Positions 17,022 through 24,462 of a stretch of 64,000 nucleotides of DNA are shown here, in pieces. Numbering within the stretch: position 1 is the stretch's first letter; each line of letters begins with the position of its first letter. The translations under genes were made by a program, and so were the position numbers. The notes under the pieces were generated by a model. It did no database searches. It saw only the letters and a program-made list of their open reading frames with translations, and was not told the origin of the DNA. Origin of the DNA: Pleomorphovibrio marinus (GTDB lineage: Bacteria > Bacteroidota > Bacteroidia > Cytophagales > Cyclobacteriaceae); assembly GCF_003347495.1 (NCBI RefSeq), contig NZ_QCXY01000001.1, positions 682,001 through 746,000 of the forward strand, read 5' to 3'.

Positions 17022-17134
17022 CTGTTTATAATTGTTTTTTAATGGTCAGATGGAATCTCGAATGTTCAATAATCCTCCCTCTGTGTGTCGTCTTGGTCAT
17101 ACCCTGACTGCCGTCAGGACAGGCTCGATTTCAT
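17019..17134 (-). repeat. Start-codon-linked interspersed repeat, copy B
   Basis: This copy begins at ATGAAATCGAGCC, whose TGA (17133-17131) is the stop codon of the upstream esterase gene, and ends at the ATG of the PorP/SprF gene. It contains the CCTGACGGCAGTCAGG hairpin. The last part, CATCTGACCATTAAAAAACA followed by ATTATAAACAGATG, is identical to the leader of the 2Fe-2S subunit gene at 35.9 kb. Confidence 0.75.
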
Positions 17135-18327
17135 CTAAGCAAATTAAATTCTGTTGTGGTATTGATAATAAAATTCCCCAATTCTGATGTATGGCCTCCC
17201 CCTGGGTAAGTGTAAAACTCAACTTCACCTCCAGCCGCAAGAATACCGTCTCTGGCGTCGATGGAGTTATAGTAAGGGACAATCTGATCATCGTCACCGT
17301 GATGCAAGATGACTTTTCCGGTAGGCAACCAGCCCTCATGGTTGGAATTGCGTTGCAAAACAGTTTCATAAGCTACATCATTCCCATTAAGTAGGTTTGT
17401 TCTAAAATAGGGCTTGAACACTATTTCAGGATCAGAAGAAGGGGTGAGAATGGATGACATCTGGTCGTAAACCGGATAGTTATAAAGCTGGTCTGTAGGA
17501 CGCTTTAGTTCTGAGAACTTGTTGATCGAATAAACTGCCCAAGAAAATATAGGCATAATCAATACTTCTTCACCCGCTCTTCCCATCTTATCATTATGAA
17601 AACGTTCAAAGTTATGGGGGCCAGCCAAATGCGAGCTTCCTAATACATTAAATTCGGAAGGGTATTGTTCTTGGACGAATCTGTGCGTAGCCAAACTTGC
17701 CGCACCACCTTGTGACCAACCGGCAAGGAATAATCTGTTGTCATAGGACAACTCTGTGTTATTCAGGATAAATTGTTTTGCGGCCAGTAATCCGTCCATA
17801 TTGGAAACAAACATTTCTTCCATATACATATAGGGATGATCGGTGCCTATCGTGATGCCATAACCTATATAATCTGGCATAAAAACTGTGTAGCCAGCGG
17901 AGGCCCAACCCAGCCCCATATTTCTAACATCTCTGTTTTTGTCTGTTTCCCCGGCGTAGTTGGAAGGCGAAATATCATTGGCTCCTAATATTTCAGAAGG
18001 CAATTCAGTACCATGGGTGTACATTAGTAAATCGGCTCTATCTACCCCCTGAGGCACAATAATCAACCCACGGGTATCAATAGGTCTTCCCATGTATTGG
18101 GTTCTATAGGTCAGCGCATAAAATTCAACACCATATTGAGCAACTGTACCTCCATCCAGTTCATTCATCCTGGATACTATCTCGTCTCTGCTCAGGCTTC
18201 CTCTTTCAATTATTTCCACAATAACACCTCGCTCTGCAGGAGCGAAGGATTCTTCATTTGTGCAGCTTGATATAAAAAACCAGAGTAGAAATGCTGAAAA
18301 TACCACTTTCTTGCTTTTTTTCAACAT
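17131..18327 (-). CDS. Secreted alpha/beta-hydrolase (LipA-type lipase/esterase), lipoprotein
   Basis: The 398-residue protein has a lipoprotein signal peptide ending FFISSC. The alpha/beta-hydrolase triad is visible: the nucleophile elbow AGWSQGGA at about residue 194, the acid in HHGDDDQIVP near 345 and the histidine in YPGGGHTSEL near 380. RGLIIVPQG and MPDYIGYG supply the usual N-terminal strands. The layout fits the secretory-lipase (Candida LipA-like) group, which acts on acyl esters. Its stop codon lies at the edge of a dispersed repeat, so the C-terminus may have been altered by that insertion. Confidence 0.85.
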   Translation of the reverse strand: MLKKSKKVVFSAFLLWFFISSCTNEESFAPAERGVIVEIIERGSLSRDEIVSRMNELDGGTVAQYGVEFYALTYRTQYMGRPIDTRGLIIVPQGVDRADLLMYTHGTELPSEILGANDISPSNYAGETDKNRDVRNMGLGWASAGYTVFMPDYIGYGITIGTDHPYMYMEEMFVSNMDGLLAAKQFILNNTELSYDNRLFLAGWSQGGAASLATHRFVQEQYPSEFNVLGSSHLAGPHNFERFHNDKMGRAGEEVLIMPIFSWAVYSINKFSELKRPTDQLYNYPVYDQMSSILTPSSDPEIVFKPYFRTNLLNGNDVAYETVLQRNSNHEGWLPTGKVILHHGDDDQIVPYYNSIDARDGILAAGGEVEFYTYPGGGHTSELGNFIINTTTEFNLLR

Positions 18328-18489
18328 AGGTGCCTATTTTTGGGTTAATTGAAATAAATAAAATAGCAATATTAAAATCTTAACTGTCTTAGGCTCTGAA
18401 TGTTTAGTAAGGAGGAGAAATTTTTTTGTTTATTTTAAATATTTGTGGATTAAGTAATACTAAATACGACTATAGGCTTTTTATTCTCT

Positions 18490-18685
18490 TTAAAACCTCC
18501 TTGAAGAGTCCGATGCAGAAATAAGTCCGGCAGCCATCATAATTACTTCTTTTACAAGCAATAGTCCGGTAACAGATAAATAAGGAAAATCCATAATATG
18601 GGGCTGTAAAGTCCCCGCCAAGATTTGGAACATACACTTCGGGATTGGAAATTAAAAAGTAGATGTAACCAATGACATTACAAGT
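18490..18685 (-). pseudogene. Frameshifted remnant of a DUF417 (YkgB-family) membrane protein
   Basis: In one minus-strand frame the sequence reads IYFLISNPEVYVPNLGGD up to YYGF. From a TTTT run near 18587-18590 the following frame continues as FPYLSVTGLLLVKEVIMMAA and then GLISASDSSRRF-stop. Together these match the C-terminal third of DUF417 proteins, in which a strand like FLITTPEVWVPxLGG is followed by GFPYLSxxGRxxLKD. Removing one T restores a single frame. The N-terminal two thirds are not recognisable upstream, so this is a decayed fragment. The rest of the 18328-18869 gap shows no gene. Confidence 0.6.
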
Positions 18686-18869
18686 TTTAACAGATCGACA
18701 AATGCCCTGTTCCAAAAACAATGCTCCATCATCTGTTTTCGATCCTATATTATTTATTCAATCGGCATTGGTTATGCCAATTTGGCAGAAATTCAAAATT
18801 GGAACATGTCTTGATAATCCGATCTTGTTTAAGGTAAAGAATTGTTTCATTTCATAAAATAGCGTAACC

Positions 18870-20753
18870 ATGCAGGAGAAAGGTACCATCTCGATCCATA
18901 CCGAGAATATTTTCCCCATCATCAAGAAATTCCTCTATTCAGACAACGAGATTTTCCTAAGAGAACTGGTCTCCAATGCCGTGGATGCCACCCAGAAAAT
19001 CAAAAGGCTGGCCTCCCTGGGCCAATACAGCGGAGACCTTGGGGACACCACCATTGATGTGAGCTTCAACAAAAAGAAGAAAACTATCACAGTGTCGGAC
19101 AAGGGCATAGGCATGACTGCCGAGGAAATCAAAAAGTACATCAACCAGATCGCCTTCTCCGGTGCCACCGAGTTCGTGGAGAAGTTTAAGGAAGCCAAGG
19201 ACGCCAACGAAATTATCGGGAAGTTTGGCCTTGGTTTCTACTCGGCCTTTATGGTGGCCGACAAGGTGGAAATCCACACCCTCTCCCGAGAGGAAGGAGC
19301 CGAGCCCGCCAAGTGGGTCTGCGACGGTAGCACCGAGTTTGAAATCAGCCCCGGAGACAAAAAGACCAGGGGCACGGATGTGATTCTGCATATCAACAAG
19401 GATTCAGAGGAATTTTTGGAAAAACACAAAATCCAGGAAATCCTGGATAAATACGCCAAGTTCCTCCCCGTACCCATACGCTTCGAAAAGAAAAGCGAAA
19501 GCGTGGAAGACGGCAAGGACGAGGAAGGCAACACCAAGTGGAAATCCGTGGAAGTGGACAACATCATCAACGATACCACTCCCATCTGGACAAAATCCCC
19601 CAACGACCTCAAGGACGAGGACTACCTGAAATTCTACAAAGAACTGTATCCCTTCAGCGAGGATCCCCTCTTTTGGATACACCTGAATGTGGATTACCCC
19701 TTTAACCTCACCGGGGTGCTTTACTTCCCCAAGATCAAAAACGAGTTTGAGCTCCAGAAAAACAAGATCAAGCTTTTTAGCCGACAGGTCTTTATAACCG
19801 ATGAGGTGAAAGACATCGTGCCGGAATTCCTGATGCTGCTGCACGGGGTGATCGACTCCCCGGATATTCCGTTGAACGTCTCCAGAAGTTTCCTTCAAGC
19901 CGACAGCAACGTAAAGAAAATCAACAACTACATTACCAAAAAGGTGGCAGACAAGTTGGCCGAACTGTACAAAAAAGACAGGAAAGCCTACGAGGAGAAA
20001 TGGGGGGACATTGGCCTCTTTGTAAAATACGGCATGATCAGCGAGGACAAGTTCTACGAAAAAGGAAAGGATTTCACCCTTCTGAAAAACACCAAAGGGG
20101 AGCATTACACCCTTGAGGAATACAAGGATAAGGTAAAGGCCATTCAGACCGACAAGGACGAGCAGACCATCTATCTGTATGCCACCGATACCAATAAGCA
20201 AGATGCCTTTATCCAGTCAGCCTATAAAAAGGACTATGACGTGCTCCAGATGGACTCGCCTATAGACAGCCACTTTATCCAGCACCTGGAGGGCAAGCTG
20301 GAAAAAACCCAACTGAAGCGGGTGGATTCCGACGTGGTGGAGAAGCTTATCAAAAAGGACGATGGCTACGCCAACCTGCTTAGTGAGGAGCAATCCACCA
20401 AAGTAAAGGAGATCTTCGAAAAAGCCATCGACAATAAGACCTATTCAGTGGAAGTGGAAGGCCTAAGCCCGGAGGAACTCCCGGTCACAGTGACCATGGA
20501 CGAATTTATGCGAAGGATGAAGGATATGGCGCAAACCGGAGGGGGCATGGGCTTCTACGGTGCTATGCCGGACAACTACAAAGTGGGCGTAAACGGCAAC
20601 CACCCCGTGGTGGACAAGATCCTCAAGACGGAAGACGAAGAAAGCCAACTCAAATTGGCCAAGCAGTCCTTCGACCTGGCCCTGCTATCCCAAGGCCTGC
20701 TTAAAGGCAAGGATCTTACGGCCTTTGTAAAAAGAAGCGTGGATTTGATTTAA
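18870..20753 (+). CDS. htpG: Molecular chaperone HtpG (Hsp90)
   Basis: The 627-residue cytosolic ATP-dependent chaperone has the GHKL ATP site: FLRELVSNAVDATQKIK, then DKGIGMT, then GKFGLGFYSAFMVADKV and TRGTDVILHI. The middle domain holds PLNVSRSFLQ. A C-terminal dimerisation domain with a Gly/Met-rich stretch (AQTGGGMGFYGAM) follows. The length fits bacterial HtpG without the charged linker of eukaryotic Hsp90. The GC content and codon use appear higher than in neighbours, as expected for a well-expressed gene. It is transcribed alone and ends in a strong terminator. Confidence 0.98.
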   Translation: MQEKGTISIHTENIFPIIKKFLYSDNEIFLRELVSNAVDATQKIKRLASLGQYSGDLGDTTIDVSFNKKKKTITVSDKGIGMTAEEIKKYINQIAFSGATEFVEKFKEAKDANEIIGKFGLGFYSAFMVADKVEIHTLSREEGAEPAKWVCDGSTEFEISPGDKKTRGTDVILHINKDSEEFLEKHKIQEILDKYAKFLPVPIRFEKKSESVEDGKDEEGNTKWKSVEVDNIINDTTPIWTKSPNDLKDEDYLKFYKELYPFSEDPLFWIHLNVDYPFNLTGVLYFPKIKNEFELQKNKIKLFSRQVFITDEVKDIVPEFLMLLHGVIDSPDIPLNVSRSFLQADSNVKKINNYITKKVADKLAELYKKDRKAYEEKWGDIGLFVKYGMISEDKFYEKGKDFTLLKNTKGEHYTLEEYKDKVKAIQTDKDEQTIYLYATDTNKQDAFIQSAYKKDYDVLQMDSPIDSHFIQHLEGKLEKTQLKRVDSDVVEKLIKKDDGYANLLSEEQSTKVKEIFEKAIDNKTYSVEVEGLSPEELPVTVTMDEFMRRMKDMAQTGGGMGFYGAMPDNYKVGVNGNHPVVDKILKTEDEESQLKLAKQSFDLALLSQGLLKGKDLTAFVKRSVDLI

Positions 20754-20757
20754 GGGC

Positions 20758-20796
20758 AACTATTCCAAAGTTTTAGGACTTTGGAATAGTTTTTTT
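20758..20796 (+). terminator. Rho-independent terminator of htpG
   Basis: A perfect 14-bp stem, AACTATTCCAAAGT with ACTTTGGAATAGTT, encloses a 6-nt loop and runs into six Ts. It begins 4 bp after the htpG stop codon. Confidence 0.92.
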
Positions 20797-20883
20797 ACTT
20801 AATAAACCTACCAAGTAAAAAAACCTGGAGATCTGGGGTCGAATGATAATTTCTCAAAAACCACTAAAGAGGTTAGGCCCCAT

Positions 20884-20940
20884 AAGCTCCCTGTTTTAGG
20901 AGTTACTATATTGGTAACTCCTAAAACAGGGAGCTTTTTT
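20884..20940 (+). terminator. Very long perfect hairpin with T-tract (second terminator or RNA 3' end)
   Basis: A perfect 23-bp inverted repeat (20884-20906 with 20914-20936) starts AAGCTCCCTGTTTTAGG, has a 7-nt loop, and ends in TTTTTT. A T-tract exists only on the plus-strand side. It lies 87 bp beyond the htpG terminator, with no protein gene between. It could be a back-up terminator, the 3' end of a small RNA starting after 20797, or the palindromic end of a mobile remnant. Confidence 0.7.
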
Positions 20941-21379
20941 GGTTCTATGCTCTATGCCCTAATATATTGATGCAAAATTGAAAAACCACCGATCCACACA
21001 GTGCAGATAGGCAGGTACTATATTGATGCCCCGTAGCCAACTCCATCAAAGAGGTAACCCCTTTCTTTTCCCGATGCACCGGGTATATCGGTCCTGCCTT
21101 TGGCACTTTGTCTTTTCGTGTTTCATTGGAAGATCCATTGGTTGAAACCCATGGTTAGGACATCAGCCGTACCTAACACACTTGGTATTTCCATGCTTCC
21201 ACTCTGAAACCGTGGATTGAACCCCAACTGTGCACAATATAGGACTTCCTTACCTTTTTAAGGTTCGTGCATTTTTTGAATTACTCGGCCTTTGTAATTC
21301 CCCTACCAAGCCTAAGGCTTATGGAGTTAAAAGCCTGCTGGTTATTTTTGTGCTTACAAGGAAATTTTCTATTACGCTT
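20941..21379. other. Gene-free stretch with no clear content
   Basis: About 440 bp separate the long hairpin from the end of the M56 peptidase gene. Both strands carry many stops. Short protein-like pieces can be read in several frames but none matches a family I know. It may be debris of a mobile element, though no inverted ends or target duplications are visible. Confidence 0.5.
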
Positions 21380-23113
21380 TTAAGGCTTAAACCTTTCCTC
21401 CATCTTTCTGGCAAACTCCTCCGCCCATGCTTTCATCTTTTCCTCATATTCTTGGATCTTGGGGTCGTTTTCCAGTTTCCAAGCCTCCATTTGCTTGGCA
21501 TACTCCTGCCACTTGGGTTCCATTTCCTGCTGCCAAACCTCCATTCTTTCCGCTATTTCCTTTTGCTTCTCGGCCATGCGTTCCTGGGAAATCTCCAGTT
21601 TTTCCTGCAGCGCCTCCAGCTTGGCCTCCATTTTCATGCGCATCTTCTCCCCGTCCGGACTGCTGTCCATCTGTATCATCACGATTTTGGAAATGGCCTT
21701 CCCCAGGCTATCCCCAAAATGCCTGTCCAATTTAAAATCAGTAGAAAGCTGTCCCAAAAAAGAAAGGTCTATGGGTGGTGCTGGGAGCGCTGTCAATTCC
21801 AGTTTCCCCGGTGGCAAAGAATCCCTGTCTGCTACCTTTTGCTTATAAATCACAATGGTCTTGTTTCTTTTATTGATGGAGTCTTGGCCGGCAACCTGCT
21901 CATTGGAATCTTTACCTTCCTCATGATAATCCCTCAGGGATCTGCTGTTGGGGGATAGGAAGCCCCCAATGGCGGATCCTACTTTTGGATCCTGTTCCTT
22001 TAGCATATCCCTGATTTCAGGTACCGGGGAGGAAATGTCGATTTCTTGATGAATGGAGGTGAAGGGCCAATGGCCCTCCTCCTTTTCCAAGGTAAAGGCG
22101 CCTAAGCTTATTACCAGGAGGGTTATTATCATGGTGATCATGATGGAAGGAGTTAGAGGTGAAGGATGATAGGGTACCTTGTACCCAAGAATTCTTTTGA
22201 TCCTATTTAACAAGGGGAAGTTTTTTCCCTGTGCTGCGAGTACCAACGCCGGGGTTTGTTCGGCAGAATGATTTGCCACATGGGCAAGGCCTTTGGCCAA
22301 GTCTTCCGGCAAAATTCCGGCACCAAGCGCCATTTCATCTGCCGCTTCCTCCCTGGTCTCCTTGAGCTGCTGGTTGAGCCACCAGAAGCCAGGGTGGTAA
22401 AAAAAGAGCACCTCCATAAAGGACTGTATTAGGTTGCTGCCAAAATCCATCCTTTTCACGTGCGCCAGCTCATGGGCCAATATGGCCTCTAACTGCCGGG
22501 AATCCATCTGCAGGGCCAAGGCGGCAGGAAAGAGCACCACAGGTTTGAGCATACCGAAGGTGACAGGTGAGGAAAGTTCAGCCAGCACCCCTATCCTTAC
22601 AGAAACAGAAAGGGATAGGCCTTGCTGAATACGACCCAAGGCTGAGGAAAAGAAGGAGGGCAAGGGCTGGGAGGGTTGCTTTTTCAAGTGGTTGAATGCC
22701 GCCACATCACCAGCCAGCCTTATCACAAAAACGAGTGCCCCCAACAGCCAGATATTTACCAAGGCTGGAATATATCCGGATAGGCGTAGCAAAAAGACAT
22801 TTACATACCCCAGCAGCCCAGTCTCCATCGGCAAGGCAGATTTGTCATTAAGCATTTCCGGTAGCGTTACTACCAATAGGGGAAATTGTACCTGTTGGAA
22901 TTCATAGATTAAAGTACCCACAAACACCAACAACATCAGCAATAGGCTTGCGAAGCCTATATTAAACCTTACTGCGGCTTTGCTGTTTTTCAGCAGGGCA
23001 GTAACTAGGGCAACTACCAGTGCGATTAGGGCAAACTGCCAAAGAGAATGCAGCAGGGTCCAGCCCAGGGCCTCTATCCAATGCGGAGGAATGAAAACGG
23101 GTAACTTTTCCAT
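21380..23113 (-). CDS. M56-family (BlaR1/MecR1-type) membrane metallopeptidase
   Basis: The 577-residue integral membrane protein has about four transmembrane helices in its first 310 residues and the zinc-protease motif ILAHELAHVKRMDF at about 216, with EAADEMAL providing the third ligand. In BlaR1/MecR1 systems the peptidase inactivates the paired BlaI repressor after a cell-wall signal. Here the C-terminus is not a penicillin-binding sensor. It has one further helix (IMITMIITLLVISLGAF) and then a charged Glu/Lys/Met-rich helical segment of about 100 residues with repeated KMEAK, QEYAKQMEAW and QEYEEKMKAW units. The start overlaps the blaI-like stop by ATGA. The signal sensed is unknown. 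Confidence 0.9.
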   Translation of the reverse strand: MEKLPVFIPPHWIEALGWTLLHSLWQFALIALVVALVTALLKNSKAAVRFNIGFASLLLMLLVFVGTLIYEFQQVQFPLLVVTLPEMLNDKSALPMETGLLGYVNVFLLRLSGYIPALVNIWLLGALVFVIRLAGDVAAFNHLKKQPSQPLPSFFSSALGRIQQGLSLSVSVRIGVLAELSSPVTFGMLKPVVLFPAALALQMDSRQLEAILAHELAHVKRMDFGSNLIQSFMEVLFFYHPGFWWLNQQLKETREEAADEMALGAGILPEDLAKGLAHVANHSAEQTPALVLAAQGKNFPLLNRIKRILGYKVPYHPSPLTPSIMITMIITLLVISLGAFTLEKEEGHWPFTSIHQEIDISSPVPEIRDMLKEQDPKVGSAIGGFLSPNSRSLRDYHEEGKDSNEQVAGQDSINKRNKTIVIYKQKVADRDSLPPGKLELTALPAPPIDLSFLGQLSTDFKLDRHFGDSLGKAISKIVMIQMDSSPDGEKMRMKMEAKLEALQEKLEISQERMAEKQKEIAERMEVWQQEMEPKWQEYAKQMEAWKLENDPKIQEYEEKMKAWAEEFARKMEERFKP

Positions 23114-23499
23114 CAGGGTTTGGGGTTATTTTCAAGTTGGTCGAGGAATTTCCTTATTTCCTTAATTTCTTCCTTGGAGGGATTGGATTGTCCCAAGGCC
23201 TTCATTACCAATTTCTTAGAGGATCCGCCAAACGTCGCAGACATAAAGGTCCTGACCAGGGAATTTTGGGTGTCGGATTCATTAATCAATGGCCGGTAAA
23301 TATGGCTTCTGCCTTCCTCTTCCCTTGCCAAAAAGCCCTTGGAGTGCATATTCTGCATCAATTTAAGAGTGGTGGTATAACCTGTGTCCTTGTTTACAGC
23401 TAATATCTCGTGCACTTCCCTTACACTGGCTTCTCCTTCACTCCAAAGCACTTGGAGGATTTCAAGTTCGGCAGCGGTGGGCTTGTTCGTTATATTCAT
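23113..23499 (-). CDS. BlaI/MecI/CopY-family transcriptional repressor
   Basis: The 128-residue protein has the winged-helix pattern of BlaI: PTAAELEILQVLWSEGEASVREVHEIL, then the recognition segment TGYTTTLKLMQNMHSKGFL, then the REEEGRSHIYRP wing and a C-terminal dimerisation helix. It overlaps its protease partner by 4 bp and presumably autoregulates, since three dyad operators lie immediately upstream. No beta-lactamase gene is nearby, as is common for these pairs in Bacteroidota. Confidence 0.92.
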   Translation of the reverse strand: MNITNKPTAAELEILQVLWSEGEASVREVHEILAVNKDTGYTTTLKLMQNMHSKGFLAREEEGRSHIYRPLINESDTQNSLVRTFMSATFGGSSKKLVMKALGQSNPSKEEIKEIRKFLDQLENNPKP

Positions 23500-23517
23500 A
23501 TCTTCTGAAAACTTTAA

Positions 23518-23533
23518 TACGATGCATTTCGTA
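23518..23533. promoter_or_regulatory. BlaI-type operator dyad 1
   Basis: TACGATGCATTTCGTA is a TACGA-N6-TCGTA dyad. It covers the predicted transcription start of the blaI operon, a repressing position. Confidence 0.7.
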
Positions 23534-23534
23534 G

Positions 23535-23564
23535 CAAAAATATACGATTCTTGTCGTAATCAAA
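23535..23564 (-). promoter_or_regulatory. Promoter of the blaI-M56 operon
   Basis: On the minus strand TTTG (23564-23561) is followed after 18 nt by TATTTTTG (23542-23535), matching the Bacteroidota consensus. Transcription would start near 23529, 30 nt upstream of the repressor ATG. Operator dyad 2 fills the spacer. Confidence 0.65.
23543..23558. promoter_or_regulatory. BlaI-type operator dyad 2
   Basis: TACGATTCTTGTCGTA has the same TACGA-N6-TCGTA structure and sits between the two promoter boxes of the blaI operon. Its centre is 25 bp from that of dyad 1. Confidence 0.72.
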
Positions 23565-23571
23565 AATCCTT

Positions 23572-23587
23572 TACGATTTAATTCGTA
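23572..23587. promoter_or_regulatory. BlaI-type operator dyad 3
   Basis: TACGATTTAATTCGTA is the third identical-format dyad, centred 29 bp from dyad 2. It lies upstream of the blaI promoter and 16 bp upstream of the promoter of the divergent NRDE gene, so it could affect either. Confidence 0.7.
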
Positions 23588-23603
23588 TTAAATTTTGTTA
23601 AAA

Positions 23604-23634
23604 TTTGTACTCAATTTGAAACTTTCTACTTTTG
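23604..23634 (+). promoter_or_regulatory. Promoter of the NRDE-family gene
   Basis: TTTG at 23604-23607, a 19-nt spacer and TACTTTTG at 23627-23634 match the Bacteroidota promoter consensus exactly. The start codon is 20 nt downstream. Confidence 0.72.
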
Positions 23635-23654
23635 TCGGCACTTAATGGAGGGAT

Positions 23655-24413
23655 ATGTGTTTGATTGCGTTTAAATGGATGGATCATCCCGTTTATAAAT
23701 TGGTGCTAGTAGCCAACCGGGATGAATATTATGACAGGCCGAGTCAGGGTCTGCACAAATGGGAGGAAGGATTTTATGCGGGCAAAGACCTAAAAGCGGG
23801 AGGTACCTGGATGGGTTTTCATCCAAGCGGAAAATTTGCTGCGCTTACCAATTATAGGGATATTCCAAATGAACTGAATATGTCCCAAAGCCGTGGTGAT
23901 TTGGTGAAAAACTTTCTTACAGGCAATCTGGGCCCCAAAGAATACACTAAGGAGCTGGAATCAAAAAAATTTGATTATAATGGTTATAATCTACTGGTAG
24001 CCGAGGGAAAAGAAATGTATTATTCCTCCAATTACATGGAAGGTAACTTGAAGGTGCCAAGTGGTCTGCATGGATTGAGTAATGCTTTGTTAAATGTACC
24101 CTGGCCAAAGTTGTCCGCGGCAAAGGCCCAGCTGTCCAAGAAAACAGATGCAACTCAGCTCTGTTTGGATAGTTTGTTACAACAGCTTCAATCCAAAGAT
24201 ACCGTTGAAGACTTGTTCCTCCCAAAGACAGGATTGGAATACCAACACGAAAAGGCAGTTTCGGCCCAGTTTATAGAAGTGAAGAATTATTATGGTACGG
24301 TAAACACCACGGCCCTACTTTGGGGGCATGACGGGAAGGTGAGGATAAAGGAGCGAAGATTCATTCCAAAGCTAGAAGAGAATTCAGTGGAATTTGGGGT
24401 TAAATCCCTCTAA
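23655..24413 (+). CDS. NRDE-family protein (TANGO2-like)
   Basis: The 252-residue protein begins MCLIAFKW and carries the family-defining VLVANRDEYYDRP. GGTWMGFHPSGKFAALTNYRD and GLSNALLNVPWPK follow. The family has an Ntn-hydrolase-like fold with a conserved Cys at position 2, which is present. Its bacterial role is not established; the eukaryotic relative TANGO2 is linked to haem and lipid handling. It is divergent from the blaI pair and shares their operator-bearing intergenic region. A small terminator follows its stop. Confidence 0.9.
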   Translation: MCLIAFKWMDHPVYKLVLVANRDEYYDRPSQGLHKWEEGFYAGKDLKAGGTWMGFHPSGKFAALTNYRDIPNELNMSQSRGDLVKNFLTGNLGPKEYTKELESKKFDYNGYNLLVAEGKEMYYSSNYMEGNLKVPSGLHGLSNALLNVPWPKLSAAKAQLSKKTDATQLCLDSLLQQLQSKDTVEDLFLPKTGLEYQHEKAVSAQFIEVKNYYGTVNTTALLWGHDGKVRIKERRFIPKLEENSVEFGVKSL

Positions 24414-24418
24414 TCACG

Positions 24419-24446
24419 GGGCTAATTGGAACTACTTAGCCCTTTT
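24419..24446 (+). terminator. Terminator after the NRDE gene
   Basis: A 7-bp stem GGGCTAA/TTAGCCC with a 10-nt loop runs into TTTT. It begins 6 bp after the stop codon. Confidence 0.65.
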
Positions 24447-24462
24447 AACGCTTTATTAACAA

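Noticed and set aside
19404-20201. Long open frame on the minus strand inside htpG
   Set aside because: It is antisense to a certain chaperone gene and its Val/Phe-rich translation reflects htpG codon bias.
21230-21958. Plus-strand open frame of 242 codons overlapping the M56 peptidase
   Set aside because: Most of it is antisense to the charged C-terminal coding region of the peptidase, and the translation resembles no family.
23113-23499. Beta-lactam-resistance locus
   Set aside because: A BlaI/BlaR1-type pair is present but no beta-lactamase or penicillin-binding protein is nearby and the sensor domain is missing, so resistance cannot be claimed.
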